Counted from the first letter of the stretch, positions 24,602-33,594 are shown. The stretch: 37,779 bases of DNA from an uncultured Anaerolineae bacterium (GCA_938005675.1 CALKXH010000144.1:1-37779), one strand, 5' to 3'. Program-made: numbers and translations. Notes: generated from the letters alone by a model not told the origin.

Positions 24602-25597
24602 TCATGCGAAGCCCAAGACCGACGAATCGCCGACGTTTACGGCGCGGAAGCGCCCCTCCACGCGGGCGTTGCGCCCCACCAAGCTCTGCGCCAAGAGCGT
24701 ATCCTTGCAGAAGGCGCCCTCGTCAATGATGCTATCGCGCACCAGACAGCCCTCGATCACGGCGTTGGCGGCGATGGTCACGTGCGGACCGACCACCGAG
24801 CGGCTGATGCGCGCCGATGGATCGATATGCACGGGCGGGATGATGATCGTCTGGGCGTGATGGTTGCATTGGGCGCTGTTGTCGTGACCGTGTTCCAGCA
24901 GATAGCGGTTGGTGGCGAGGACCGTATCGGCGCGCCCGCAATCCAGCCACTCCGAGACTTGCCGCGTGTGGAAGACCATGCCGTCCTGCACCATCAGCTG
25001 CATGGCGTCGGCGAGGAAATACTCGTTCTTGGTCATGATCTTGCGCGCCATCAGCTGCTCGATGGCGTTCAGGAGCGGCAGGCTGCGCTCGAAGTAATAC
25101 AAGCCGACCACGACCAGCTTGTTCTCAGCGGTGGCGGGCTTCTCCACGAAGCGGGTGATAGCGCCTTGCGCGTTGAGGCTCACCACGCCGAAGGGGCGCG
25201 GATCGTCCACCTCTTTGACGAAGATCAGGGCGTCGCGCCCCGCTTGCGAGAGCCCGCTCAGGTCAGCCTCGAAGAGCGTATCGACGAAGATGACGAAGAG
25301 GGGCGAGTCATCTTGCAGATAGTCCTTGGCGAGGTAGATCGCGTGCGCCTGACCGAGCATCTCAGCCTGCTCCACAAAGCGCGCCTTGATCGGGTAGTGC
25401 GCCCGCACGTACGCCTCGACCTGATCGCCTAAATAGCCGACGATGAAGATGTACTCTTCGACATCGAGCGGCAAGAGCTTATCCAGCAAGTGACCTAAAA
25501 CCGCCTTGCCCGCCACGTTGATGAGCGGCTTGGGCTTGGTGAAGGTGTGCGGGCGCAGGCGCGTCCCGAAGCCCGCCAACGGAATAACGACTTTCAT
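24602..25597 (-). CDS. Sugar-1-phosphate nucleotidyltransferase with left-handed beta-helix tail
   Basis: A 331-residue protein. The N-terminal domain has the nucleotidyltransferase signature GFGTRLRPHTFTKPKPL near residue 9, GQAHAIYLA, a metal-binding Asp in FVDTLFE, and VEKPATAENKLVVVGLYYF. Residues from about 250 carry hexapeptide-like turns (VVGPHVTIAANAVIEGCLVRD) forming a left-handed beta-helix. This is the layout of long RmlA-type or GalU-like enzymes that make dTDP-glucose or another NDP-sugar from sugar-1-phosphate; base and sugar are uncertain. The ATG at 25597 has AAGGAG 6 nt upstream. The longer frame would run into gatA. It lies between gatA (40 bp gap) and the aminotransferase (10 bp). 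Confidence 0.88.
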   Translation of the reverse strand: MKVVIPLAGFGTRLRPHTFTKPKPLINVAGKAVLGHLLDKLLPLDVEEYIFIVGYLGDQVEAYVRAHYPIKARFVEQAEMLGQAHAIYLAKDYLQDDSPLFVIFVDTLFEADLSGLSQAGRDALIFVKEVDDPRPFGVVSLNAQGAITRFVEKPATAENKLVVVGLYYFERSLPLLNAIEQLMARKIMTKNEYFLADAMQLMVQDGMVFHTRQVSEWLDCGRADTVLATNRYLLEHGHDNSAQCNHHAQTIIIPPVHIDPSARISRSVVGPHVTIAANAVIEGCLVRDSIIDEGAFCKDTLLAQSLVGRNARVEGRFRAVNVGDSSVLGFA

Positions 25598-25637
25598 GAA
25601 AAACTCCTTGTCTTTTTTGAGAGCAGCCCTGCAGCGC

Positions 25638-27104
25638 CTAATTTTCGAGGTAGGCGGGCGCGCGCGTGTGCCAATCGGTGCTTTGCTCGTAGGCATAGGC
25701 GACGCGCAGCGCTTTCTCCTCGCCGAAGGCGGGCGCGAGAATCTGCAAGCCGATGGGCAAACTCTCGGCGTCGTAGCCGCACGGCAAGCTGATGCCGCAG
25801 ATGCCCGCCAAATTGACCGGCAGCGTGAAGATATCCTCAAGGTACATCTGCAGCGGATCGTCGAGCTTCTCGCCCAGTCGGAAGGCGGTGCGCGGGGCGG
25901 TCGGCGTGACGATCACGTCCACTTCGGCGAAGGCGCGGTCGAAATCGCGCTTGATCAGCGTGCGTCCCTTTTGCGCCTTCAGATAGTAGGCGTCGTAGTA
26001 GCCCGCCGAGAGCGCGTACGTGCCGAGCATGATGCGCCGCTTGACCTCGCTGCCGAAGCCCTTGCCGCGCGTTTGGCGGTACATCTCCCACATGCCGCGC
26101 CCGTCGCTAAAGCGCGGACCGTAGCGCACGCCATCGAAGCGCGCGAGGTTAGCGCTCGCCTCGGCCGGGGCGATCAGGTAGTAGATCGGCAAGCCGTAAT
26201 CGGTGTGCGGCAAGCTGACCTCGCGCACGTGTGCGCCGAGCGCCTCGAGGTGCGCCACCGCCGCGCGCACCGCCGCCTCGACTTCAGGCTGCATCCCGCT
26301 GACGAAATATTCCTTCGGCACGCCGATGCGCACGCCCGTGACCTCGCCGCTGAGCGCGGCGCTGTAATCGGGCACGGGCGCGTTCACGCTGGTCGAGTCC
26401 ATCGGATCGTGACCGGCGATGACTTGTAGCAGCAGAGCTGCATCGCGGACGGTGCGCCCGAACGTCCCGATCTGATCGAGCGAGGAGGCGAAGGCGATCA
26501 AGCCATAGCGCGAGACGCGCCCATAGCTGGGCTTGATGCCGACGATGCCGCACATCGCCGCCGGCTGCCGCACCGAGCCGCCCGTATCCGTGCCGAGCGC
26601 TCCCAACGCCATGCGCGCCGCCACCGCCGCCGCGCTGCCGCCGCTGCTGCCGCCGGGGATGCGATCCAAGCGATGCGGATTGCGCGTGGGATGATAGGCG
26701 CTGTTCTCGGTGGAGGAGCCCATAGCGAATTCGTCGGTGTTGGTCTTGCCGAGCATGATCGCGCCGCTCTCGAAGAGCTTCTGGACGGCGGTTGCCGTGT
26801 AGGGCGGCACGAAGCCCTCCAAAATGCGCGAGCCAGCCGTCGTCTGAACGCCCTCCGTGCACAGCACGTCTTTGATGCCCAGCGGGATGCCCAGCAAGGG
26901 CGCTTCTTCGCCGCGCGAGCGCCGTTCATCAGCGCGACGGGCTTGCTCAAGGGCGCGTTCGGCGGTCACGGTCAGGAAGGCGCCGAGGCGTGGCTCAAGC
27001 GCCTCGATGCGGGCGAGGTGCGCCTCGGTCAGCTCCACAGCGCTGATTTGGCGCGCGCGCAGCGCCCTCAACGCTTCAGACAGGGTCAGGTCGGTTAAGT
27101 CCAT
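25638..27104 (-). CDS. gatA: Aspartyl/glutamyl-tRNA amidotransferase subunit A
   Basis: A 488-residue amidase-signature protein. The Ser-cisSer-Lys triad is in place: K78 (GIPLGIKDV), S153 ([10 protein letters not shown]) and S177 ([10 protein letters not shown]), matching GatA numbering of other bacteria within one residue. GatA releases ammonia from glutamine and passes it to GatB, which amidates Glu-tRNA-Gln or Asp-tRNA-Asn. The segment [20 protein letters not shown] is typical of GatA rather than general amidases. gatB and gatC are not in the window. The gene heads a three-gene run and has its own promoter at 27145-27153. Confidence 0.95.
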   Translation of the reverse strand: MDLTDLTLSEALRALRARQISAVELTEAHLARIEALEPRLGAFLTVTAERALEQARRADERRSRGEEAPLLGIPLGIKDVLCTEGVQTTAGSRILEGFVPPYTATAVQKLFESGAIMLGKTNTDEFAMGSSTENSAYHPTRNPHRLDRIPGGSSGGSAAAVAARMALGALGTDTGGSVRQPAAMCGIVGIKPSYGRVSRYGLIAFASSLDQIGTFGRTVRDAALLLQVIAGHDPMDSTSVNAPVPDYSAALSGEVTGVRIGVPKEYFVSGMQPEVEAAVRAAVAHLEALGAHVREVSLPHTDYGLPIYYLIAPAEASANLARFDGVRYGPRFSDGRGMWEMYRQTRGKGFGSEVKRRIMLGTYALSAGYYDAYYLKAQKGRTLIKRDFDRAFAEVDVIVTPTAPRTAFRLGEKLDDPLQMYLEDIFTLPVNLAGICGISLPCGYDAESLPIGLQILAPAFGEEKALRVAYAYEQSTDWHTRAPAYLEN

Positions 27105-27144
27105 TGGCTCTCACTGCGTAGTGGCTGCAGAATAACTGCCTACT

Positions 27145-27153
27145 ACTATAGCA
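27145..27153 (-). promoter_or_regulatory. Extended -10 promoter of gatA
   Basis: On the minus strand TGC-TATAGT, about 40 bp before the ATG. TTGTGC stands 19 bp upstream of the -10, a wide spacing that the extended element could compensate. Confidence 0.6.
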
Positions 27154-27260
27154 CGCCTTGCGCCCGCCTGCACAAGCGCCCTCAACGCCTAACTTTTAAC
27201 ATGCTCTTGATGTTTGCATAACACTCTTTGCGCACAATTAAGCCGATGCGGAGACTTTTT
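27154..27260. other. AT-rich control region between gatA and the ugpB-like gene
   Basis: This stretch is markedly richer in A and T than the surrounding DNA (for example CTAACTTTTAACATGCTC and TTTGCATAACACTC). It must hold the promoter of the importer operon, but no clear -35/-10 pair at 16-18 bp is visible; TTTTAA-17-CATAAC is the best weak match. The near repeats TTTGCA and TTTGCG (14 bp apart) might be an operator, which would fit regulated uptake. I see no coding sequence. Confidence 0.4.
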
Positions 27261-27273
27261 AGGAGACTCACCC

Positions 27274-28629
27274 GTGAACTACAAACGTCTACTCGTTCTA
27301 GCTCTGGCGAGCCTGCTCGCCGTCGCTGTGCTGGGCGTCCCCGCCCAAGCGCAGGATAAAATTGAGATCAGATTCGTGCACATCTTCGGCGGTCAGCAGG
27401 ATTCGCGCGCGCAAGTTGTGCAGGCGATTGCCGATGCCTTCATGGCGCAGAATCCGAACATCACGGTCACGGTCAGCAGCACCAGCACCGATTACGTCGA
27501 GCTGTTCAACAACGCGCTGCTCGCCGCTGAGCAAGGGCAAGCCCCCCACATCGTGCAAGTGGAGGACTCGCTCATCCAGCTGGCTACCGACTCCGACTTC
27601 TTCCACCTGATCAGCGATATCGCCACGCCAGAGCAGCTCGCCACGCTGGATGACCTGCTGCCGACCGTGCGCGCCTACTACACCCTGAACGGCAAGCTAG
27701 TCGGGATGCCATGGAACGCCTCCAACCCGATCCTGTACTACAACCGCGATATGTTCGAGGCAGCCGGTCTCGATCCTGACGCGCCGCCCCAGACCTTCGC
27801 CGAAGTGCTGGAGACCTGCGAGAAGATCATGGCGCAACGCGAGGCGCTGCGCATCACCGCCTGCATCAACTTCCCGATCTCCTCGTGGTTCGCCGAGCAG
27901 TGGCTGGCGATGCAGAACGCCCTGTTCGTCAATAACGACAACGGGCGCAGCGCCCGCGCTACGGAGGTCTTCTTCACCAGCCCAGAGATGCTGCGCATCG
28001 CCCAGTTCTACCGCGATATGCGCGAGAAGGGCTACTACACCTACACCGGGCGCGTCAACGACTACAACGGCGAGGGCATCACCTTCCTGAGCAAGCGCAC
28101 CGCCATGACCATCAGCAGCACCGCCGGCTTGACGCTCTTCCAGAACTTCAGCCGCGCGCAGGGCTTCCAGCTGGGCACTGCGCCCCTGATCACGCCCGGC
28201 GCGGACGCCGATAACGGCGTGACCGTCGGCGGCGGCAGCGTCTGGGTGACTAAAGGTCACAGCGATGCCGAGACCAAAGCCGCCGTCGACTTCATCTTCT
28301 TCCTGACCAGCACCGAGAACGACATCACGTGGCACAAAGGCTCCGGCTACTTCCCGATCCGCCAGAGCTCAATCGAGCAGCTGCGCGCTGAGGGCTGGTT
28401 CGATCAGAATCCGCCTTTCGCCATCGCCGTCAACCAGCTGCTGCAGTCGCGCGGGAACGTCGCTAACGCCGGCTTCGTGGTCGGCCCCTCCGCCGAGGTG
28501 CGCGACGCCCTGATGAAGGGCTTGCAATCCATCGTGGATGGCGGTGAGTCGCCCGAGGCGGCGATGGCAGCCGCCAAGCAAGCCGCCGACCGCGCCCTAG
28601 CCGAGTACAACGCTGTAGTCGGCAACTGA
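27274..28629 (+). CDS. UgpB-like ABC transporter substrate-binding protein
   Basis: A 451-residue family-1 solute-binding protein. A signal peptide (LLVLALASLLAVAVLGVPAQAQ, to about 26) lacks a lipobox Cys, so the protein appears secreted or held by its uncleaved helix. Similarity to E. coli UgpB is visible in MPWNASNPILYYNRDMFEAA, the following GLDPDAPPQTF, YTGRVNDYNGEGITF, GGGSVWV and WHKGSGYFPI. UgpB binds sn-glycerol-3-phosphate or glycerophosphodiesters, so that ligand class is the first guess. The start is GTG at 27274 with AGGAG 8 nt upstream; upstream in-frame residues have no signal-peptide sense. The two permease genes follow at once. No ATPase gene is present; a shared MsmK/UgpC-type ATPase elsewhere is likely. 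Confidence 0.87.
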   Translation: MNYKRLLVLALASLLAVAVLGVPAQAQDKIEIRFVHIFGGQQDSRAQVVQAIADAFMAQNPNITVTVSSTSTDYVELFNNALLAAEQGQAPHIVQVEDSLIQLATDSDFFHLISDIATPEQLATLDDLLPTVRAYYTLNGKLVGMPWNASNPILYYNRDMFEAAGLDPDAPPQTFAEVLETCEKIMAQREALRITACINFPISSWFAEQWLAMQNALFVNNDNGRSARATEVFFTSPEMLRIAQFYRDMREKGYYTYTGRVNDYNGEGITFLSKRTAMTISSTAGLTLFQNFSRAQGFQLGTAPLITPGADADNGVTVGGGSVWVTKGHSDAETKAAVDFIFFLTSTENDITWHKGSGYFPIRQSSIEQLRAEGWFDQNPPFAIAVNQLLQSRGNVANAGFVVGPSAEVRDALMKGLQSIVDGGESPEAAMAAAKQAADRALAEYNAVVGN

Positions 28630-28638
28630 GGCACGCCT

Positions 28639-30051
28639 ATGGGACGGGATGAGCGCCTCCAGACGTTCTCGGTGCGCCTGATCACGGCTTTCGTCGCCCT
28701 ATTCGCGGCGTGGTTCATCCTGAGCGAGCGCGAGGGGTTGCTGCGCCTGCTAACATGGCTGCTGCAGGGATTCGCCGCCGCGCCGCGCTCAATCGAGGCG
28801 CTCATCAGCTACTATCTCAGCCTGCCTGCCGCGCCGCTGCTGCTCTCGTTGGGCGTGGGCGGCGCGACGGGCGGCCTCGCCAGCTATCTGATCGGGCGAG
28901 CTGCTCAGCGCAACGGGCAGCGCGCCCCCAACCTGCCGCGAGGCGTTGCGCTGGGCGCGGGCATTGGGATGCTGGGCGCGCAAATCGCCGCCGCCGCCAC
29001 CCAACACTGCACCTACCGCGCTGAAGCCGCCTTCGCCGAAGTCCTCTTGGGCGCTTTGCTGACCATCTTGACGGCGCTCGCCGTCCTCGTGCCGCTCTGG
29101 ACGCTGCTGCTGGGCAGGCGGCGCGTGGAGCAAGCCGAGTCGGGCTATTTCCGCAACCGTTGGCTGCCTTATGCGCTGCTGGCGCCCTCGCTGCTGAGCC
29201 TGATCGTCTTCCTGTACTATCCCAGCGTGCAGATGTTCAACCTCTCGCTGATGGCGCGGCGCTTCCCCATCCGCACGGAGCGTTTCGTGTGCTTGGGCAA
29301 CTACATCAGCCTGCTCAACGACGTCATCTATCAGAACAGCTTGCTGACCACGTTCGTGATCACGGTTTTTGTAGTGGCGGGCAGCATGGCGACGGCGCTG
29401 GCGATTGCGGTGCTCGCCTCGCAGAAGGTGCGCGGGGCGGGAGTCTACCGCACGCTGCTGATCTTCCCCTTCGCGCTCTCGCCGGTCGTCTCGGCGGCGG
29501 TTTTTCAGGCGATGTTCCGCGAGGGCGGCAGCGGCTTGATCAACTACTTGCTGGATTTGACGCTCGGCGTGCAGCCGGCGTGGCTGCGCGATGCGGTGTT
29601 GGCGCGCTTCGTGGTGGTTTTCGCCGCCATCTGGAACATTTTGGGCTTCAACATCATTTTCTACATCGCCGGGCTGCAGAACGTGCCGCGCGATCTGCAG
29701 GAGGCGGCTGCCATCGATGGCGCCAATCGCGTGCAGCGCTTTTTCCGCGTCGTGCTGCCGATGTTAGCGCCCTACACCTTCTTTTTGCTGGTCACTAACG
29801 TGACCTACGCCTTTTACGGCATCTACGGCGCAATTGATATGCTCACGCAGGGCGGACCGCCTTTGGGCGCGGCAGGACAGTTGGGCGGCGCCACCAATAT
29901 GCTGATCTACAAGCTCTACGACGACGCCTTCCGACCGGGCGCGCCGATTGGCTCGGCGGCGGCGCAGGCGGTCTATCTGTTCTCGATTGTCGCCGTCTTG
30001 ACCGTGCTGCAATTCCGCACGCTTGAGCGCAACATCACCTACGGAGGCTGA
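28639..30051 (+). CDS. UgpA-like ABC permease with extra N-terminal membrane domain
   Basis: A 470-residue permease. From about residue 173 (WLPYALLAPSLLSLIVFLYYPS) to the end it aligns well in pattern with E. coli UgpA (295 residues), including the EAA loop EAAAIDGANRVQRFF and the end AQAVYLFSIVAVLTVLQFRTLE. Before it stand about 170 residues with four predicted membrane helices (about 14-30, 68-90, 100-118 and 132-158) and a short basic loop, which the usual permease does not have. The extension begins with the only good ATG, 9 bp after the ugpB-like stop, and stays in frame with no internal ribosome-binding site, so I read it as real. Together with the next gene it forms the transport channel. 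Confidence 0.88.
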   Translation: MGRDERLQTFSVRLITAFVALFAAWFILSEREGLLRLLTWLLQGFAAAPRSIEALISYYLSLPAAPLLLSLGVGGATGGLASYLIGRAAQRNGQRAPNLPRGVALGAGIGMLGAQIAAAATQHCTYRAEAAFAEVLLGALLTILTALAVLVPLWTLLLGRRRVEQAESGYFRNRWLPYALLAPSLLSLIVFLYYPSVQMFNLSLMARRFPIRTERFVCLGNYISLLNDVIYQNSLLTTFVITVFVVAGSMATALAIAVLASQKVRGAGVYRTLLIFPFALSPVVSAAVFQAMFREGGSGLINYLLDLTLGVQPAWLRDAVLARFVVVFAAIWNILGFNIIFYIAGLQNVPRDLQEAAAIDGANRVQRFFRVVLPMLAPYTFFLLVTNVTYAFYGIYGAIDMLTQGGPPLGAAGQLGGATNMLIYKLYDDAFRPGAPIGSAAAQAVYLFSIVAVLTVLQFRTLERNITYGG

Positions 30052-30052
30052 G

Positions 30053-30892
30053 ATGAACGCTCTGAGCAAGCGCCCTCGACTCGGCGTGCATATCGGGCTG
30101 AGCCTCGTGTGCTTGATCATGTGCTTGCCGGCGCTTTACGCGCTGCAGGTTGCCACGTTGGATATCGTGGCGGCTTTTCAGGCGCCGCCGCAGCTCTTCC
30201 CGCCCGGCAACGCGCTCGGCAGCAACGTCGCCACGCTTTTCACGCGGCTGCGCTTCGATCAGTTGATCTTCAACACCGCCGTCGTCTCGCTCGCCATCGT
30301 GATCGGCAAGACGGTCTTGGCGCTTTTGGCGGGCTTGGCGTTTGTGTATTTCCGCTTTCGCGGCAAGGTGGTGCTGTTCTTCTTCGTCCTGCTGACCTTG
30401 CTGATGCCGACCGAGATCATCATGTTGCCGCTCTTCAACATCGTCTCGGAGCTGGGCTGGGTGCAGACCAACCCGCGCTTGGCGCTGAGCGTGCCGTTCC
30501 TCGCCACGGCGGCGGGCGCCTTCCTCTTTCGGCAGCATTTCTCCAACATCCCGCGCGAGCTGGCGGATGCCGCTCAGATCGATGGCGCCTCGCCCTTGCG
30601 TTTCCTGTTCGCCGTGCTGATCCCGATGAGCTGGAACGTGATCGCCGCCCACGCCCTGATTCAGTTCATCGCCAGTTGGAATCAGTATTTGTGGGCGCGC
30701 CTCGTCTTGCCGCCCGACCGCTTCGATGCGCAGCTGATCCAGATCGGCGTGCGCAACGCCGGCACGGGTCCGCAAACCGACTTCGGTTTGCTGATGGCGG
30801 CGGGCATTGTGGCATCTTTGCCGCCGCTGATCCTATTCTTGCTGCTGCAGAAGCAATTCATGAGCGGCTTCGCCATCACGCGCGATAAGTAG
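30053..30892 (+). CDS. UgpE-like ABC permease
   Basis: A 279-residue permease close in length and pattern to E. coli UgpE (281 residues): a first helix HIGLSLVCLIMCLPALYAL, LAGLAFVYFRFRGKVVLF, a TLLMPTEIIMLPLFN segment, the EAA loop DAAQIDGASPLRFLFAVLIP and the WNQYLWARLV helix. It pairs with the UgpA-like subunit to import a small phosphorylated or sugar-type solute. The ATG at 30053 overlaps the previous stop region (TGAGATGA) with GGAGG 5 nt upstream, which excludes the longer reading from 30023. No terminator is evident after its stop. Confidence 0.9.
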   Translation: MNALSKRPRLGVHIGLSLVCLIMCLPALYALQVATLDIVAAFQAPPQLFPPGNALGSNVATLFTRLRFDQLIFNTAVVSLAIVIGKTVLALLAGLAFVYFRFRGKVVLFFFVLLTLLMPTEIIMLPLFNIVSELGWVQTNPRLALSVPFLATAAGAFLFRQHFSNIPRELADAAQIDGASPLRFLFAVLIPMSWNVIAAHALIQFIASWNQYLWARLVLPPDRFDAQLIQIGVRNAGTGPQTDFGLLMAAGIVASLPPLILFLLLQKQFMSGFAITRDK

Positions 30893-30923
30893 ACCCAAGC
30901 AGGCGATATCCGAGCGCTGAAGA

Positions 30924-30941
30924 ACAGACGGGCGAGTCTGT
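30924..30941 (+). repeat. Inverted repeat beside the CCA-gene promoter
   Basis: ACAGAC (30924-30929), GGGCGA, GTCTGT (30936-30941): a perfect 6-bp inverted repeat that ends at the TG of the extended -10. It may be an operator, or a weak hairpin at the end of the importer transcript. There is no U tract. Confidence 0.35.
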
Positions 30942-30949
30942 GAGATAAT
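30941..30949 (+). promoter_or_regulatory. Extended -10 promoter of the CCA-type gene
   Basis: TGA-GATAAT, 35 bp before the ATG at 30985, with no good -35. Confidence 0.5.
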
Positions 30950-30984
30950 GGTGGGCGGACGTTATCTCGCCGACCTGAGCCACC

Positions 30985-32241
30985 ATGTTCGAGAGCTTGC
31001 CCGAATCGATCCGCGCGCTGCTGCGCCTGTTGGGTCAGCGCGCCGCCGAGCGCCAGACCGCCCTCTATGTGGTGGGCGGCTTCGTGCGCGATAGGCTGCT
31101 GGGCTTGCCCTTGGAAGCGCCCGACCTCGACTTGGTGGTGGTGGGCGACGCGATTGGCTTGGTGCGCGCCCTCGCCGAGCAGCACGGCGGCAGCTTCACA
31201 GCGCATCCCGCCTTCGGGACTGCCACGTGGCATCCGCCCGCTGATTCGCCCTTCCCCACCCTCGATTTCGCCACCACCCGCCTAGAGACCTACAGCGCGC
31301 CCGCCGCCCTGCCCACCGTGACTCTGATCGACGGCGAGGATGCCCTTGCGCGCGACGCGCGGCGGCGCGATTTCTCGGTCAACACGCTCGCCCTGCGCCT
31401 TGCCCCTGAGCCGCTCGGCGAGCTGGTCGATCCGCTGAACGCCCTGCCCGATCTAGCCGCTAAAAGCTTGCGCATCCTGCATCCGCGCAGCTTTGTGGAC
31501 GATCCGACGCGCATCCTGCGGGCGGCGCGCTTCCGAGCGCGGCTGGGCTTCGAGCTTGAGCCTGAGAGCGCCGACCATCTGCCTGAGGCGCTGCCTTACA
31601 TCCCCGCCCTCAGCGGCGAGCGCCTGCGCCGCGAACTCGACCTGATCCTCGCCGAAAAAGAGCCGCACGTGGCGCTGCGCTGGCTCTCGGAGCGGGGAGT
31701 CCTCGCCGCCTTGCATCCCAGATTAAGCTTCGATGAGCGTTTAGTGAAAGCTTACACAAGTTTGACCGCTCTAAAGCCGCCGCAAGACGTCGATCCGCTC
31801 GTGCTGCGCTGGGCGATCTTCGGCGTCACTTTTCCCGATGATGCGGCGCTCTTGGCGCGCCTCGCCCTGCCCAAACCCGCGCACAAGGCGCTCGCGGAGG
31901 TGCATCGGGCGCGCCTCGCCCTCGTCGGGCTGCCCGCCGAGGCGCCGCCCAGCCAGATCGCGCGCGCCCTCGCCCCGTTCTGCCCCGAGGCGCTCCTCGC
32001 CGCCGCCCTCTTCGAGGCACGCCCAGAGCGCAAGCGCGTCCTGCGCTATTTGTTCGTCTGGCGGCAGATTCAAGTTGCTGCCGATGGGACTTATCTGCGA
32101 GAACTGGGCTTGAAACCCAGTCCGCTTTTCGGTAAACTGCTGACCCGTCTGCGCGATGCCGTGCTGGATGGCGTCGTGAACGCGCCCGAAGCCCAACGCG
32201 CCTTGCTGAGAGAATGGATTCAAGAGACACAAGACGGCTGA
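30985..32241 (+). CDS. CCA tRNA nucleotidyltransferase / poly(A) polymerase-family protein
   Basis: A 418-residue class II nucleotidyltransferase. The head has VVGGFVRDRLLG and the metal-binding DLDLVV (D47, D49). RRRDFSVNTLAL follows, then the base-recognition and template region DDPTRILRAARFRARLGFE. The remaining helical C-terminus fits tRNA binding. The enzyme adds or repairs the 3' CCA of tRNA without a nucleic-acid template. Poly(A) polymerases share these motifs, so the exact activity is not certain from sequence, and no HD domain is seen. It is followed by a GNAT gene that starts at or over its 3' end. Confidence 0.88.
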   Translation: MFESLPESIRALLRLLGQRAAERQTALYVVGGFVRDRLLGLPLEAPDLDLVVVGDAIGLVRALAEQHGGSFTAHPAFGTATWHPPADSPFPTLDFATTRLETYSAPAALPTVTLIDGEDALARDARRRDFSVNTLALRLAPEPLGELVDPLNALPDLAAKSLRILHPRSFVDDPTRILRAARFRARLGFELEPESADHLPEALPYIPALSGERLRRELDLILAEKEPHVALRWLSERGVLAALHPRLSFDERLVKAYTSLTALKPPQDVDPLVLRWAIFGVTFPDDAALLARLALPKPAHKALAEVHRARLALVGLPAEAPPSQIARALAPFCPEALLAAALFEARPERKRVLRYLFVWRQIQVAADGTYLRELGLKPSPLFGKLLTRLRDAVLDGVVNAPEAQRALLREWIQETQDG

Positions 32242-32249
32242 CCGACCCT

Positions 32250-32774
32250 ATGAGCGCATTGGAGCGCCACTCGCTGCGCTTGCAGCTGCGGGTGATCTTC
32301 CGCCTTGCCGAGCGCGAAGACCTGCCCAAGCTGGAGTGGTACGGCAAGTACACGCACTTTCGGCGGCTCTTTGAGCGCACCTACCAAGAGCAGCTGCGCG
32401 GCGAACGGCTGATGCTGTTGGCGGATGTGAACAACTTCCCCATCGGGCAGATTTTCATCCAGCTGGGCAGCGCCGACGAGCTGTGGCTGCCCAAGCACGC
32501 CTACCTGTACTCGCTGCGCGTGATGGATGCCTTCCAGCGGCAAGGCATCGGCTCGGCGCTGCTGCGCGAGGCGGAGGCGCTGCTGCGCGAGCGCAACTAC
32601 AGCTCGGTCAGCATCGCGGCGGCGAAAGAGAACGTCGCGGCGCGCCGCCTCTACGAGCGACATGGCTTTCAGGTGGTGGCTGAAGACGCCGGACGCTGGA
32701 GCTATGTCGATCACGAAGGCATCACGCATTACGTGAACGAGCCGTGCTGGATTCTGGAAAAATCCCTGCGCTGA
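32250..32774 (+). CDS. GNAT-family N-acetyltransferase
   Basis: A protein of 174 residues with the GNAT fold: an N-terminal strand VIFRLAEREDLPKLEW, then the acetyl-CoA motif A SLRVMDAFQRQGIGSALL (Q/R-x-x-G-x-G/A type) followed by a long helix. Motif B contains SSVSIAAAKENVAARRLYERHGF. The target amine is unknown. An in-frame ATG at 32214 overlaps the CCA gene; the ATG at 32250 gives the usual distance to the first strand, but neither start has a clear ribosome-binding site, so translational coupling to the CCA gene is likely. Some relatives are RimI-like protein acetyltransferases. Confidence 0.85.
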   Translation: MSALERHSLRLQLRVIFRLAEREDLPKLEWYGKYTHFRRLFERTYQEQLRGERLMLLADVNNFPIGQIFIQLGSADELWLPKHAYLYSLRVMDAFQRQGIGSALLREAEALLRERNYSSVSIAAAKENVAARRLYERHGFQVVAEDAGRWSYVDHEGITHYVNEPCWILEKSLR

Positions 32775-32804
32775 ACATCAAGACTGACGAGGTATCCCTA
32801 GAGC

Positions 32805-33161
32805 ATGAAGACGACTGAGAGAATAAGCACAAGCCTTGAGGGCGTGCGCGTGCTGCGTTGGCGGGGCGGCGCCCATCCGACCGAGCAAGCCATCCGCCTG
32901 CAGCTGGGGCGCGAGGGCGTGCAGCCCTACGCTTGGGCGCAGCGCGCTAATTTCCGCTATCCGTTGCGTTGCCACGCCCACGATAAAGTCCTCTTCTGCG
33001 TGGAGGGCAGTCTCGAGGTGATCCTGCCCGATCTGAATCAACGCGCCGTCTTGCGCGCCGGCGACCGTCTCGATCTGCCTCGCAACGTCCGCTACGCCTT
33101 GATCATCGGCGAGCGCGGCGCCCGTTGCCTCGAAGGCGAGCGCGGCGCGCCCGTCAACTAG
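32805..33161 (+). CDS. Cupin-fold protein
   Basis: A single-domain cupin of 118 residues. The motif-1 region is RYPLRCHAHDKVLFCVEGSLEVILPD, with H57 and H59 as likely metal ligands; the Glu normally after the HxH pair is Lys61 here, so the metal site may be weakened or different. The second motif region is AGDRLDLPRNVRYALIIG. The HAH and LPRN wording is common in small Chloroflexota cupins of unknown role. GAGG lies 12 nt before the ATG. It sits 30 bp after the GNAT gene and 1 bp before a membrane protein gene, so the three probably share a transcript. No enzyme activity can be assigned. Confidence 0.75.
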   Translation: MKTTERISTSLEGVRVLRWRGGAHPTEQAIRLQLGREGVQPYAWAQRANFRYPLRCHAHDKVLFCVEGSLEVILPDLNQRAVLRAGDRLDLPRNVRYALIIGERGARCLEGERGAPVN

Positions 33162-33162
33162 C

Positions 33163-33564
33163 ATGTTCAGCCGCCGCGCCGCCCCAAACGACTCTGAGAG
33201 CGCCTCGCGCCCGCTTTTGCCGTTCACGCTGCAAGGCTCGGTGGTGCTGGGCGTCTTGGTGGTGGTGCTGATCGGCGCCATCTGGCTGCTGATAGCGCTC
33301 GAAGCGCTGCCAGAGGAATTCTACGCGGCGGCGTCTGTGGCGGCGGGAGTCGTCGGCGTGGTGTGGTTCTTGGTGGCGTTGCTGCGGCGGCATTCGCGGA
33401 GCATCCTCTTCGCGGCGGCGTGGTTGGGCGCGTCGCTCAGCCTGCTCTTGGCGGCGCAGGGTATTGCTGAGGTCGGCGATACGCTGATCGGCTTGGTGCT
33501 GATCGCCGTCGGCGTGGCGCTGATCCTGCGCGGCTTGCTGATGGCGAACGTCGCGCTGAACTGA
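33163..33564 (+). CDS. Small four-helix membrane protein of unknown function
   Basis: A 133-residue protein with four predicted membrane helices: about 26-46 (VVLGVLVVVLIGAIWLLIAL), 53-72, 80-99 and 104-129. The N-terminus is Ser/Arg-rich and probably cytoplasmic. There are no conserved motifs that I recognise and no charged residues within the helices that would hint at transport. The ATG follows the cupin stop by 1 bp, which suggests translational coupling. Function unknown. Confidence 0.75.
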   Translation: MFSRRAAPNDSESASRPLLPFTLQGSVVLGVLVVVLIGAIWLLIALEALPEEFYAAASVAAGVVGVVWFLVALLRRHSRSILFAAAWLGASLSLLLAAQGIAEVGDTLIGLVLIAVGVALILRGLLMANVALN

Positions 33565-33594
33565 TGCGCTGCGCAGCGGCGGGCGAGGTCGCGC

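Noticed and set aside
30023..30052. Start of the UgpE-like gene at 30023
   Set aside because: It lies inside the UgpA-like gene, and GGAGG at 30043-30047 points to the ATG at 30053.
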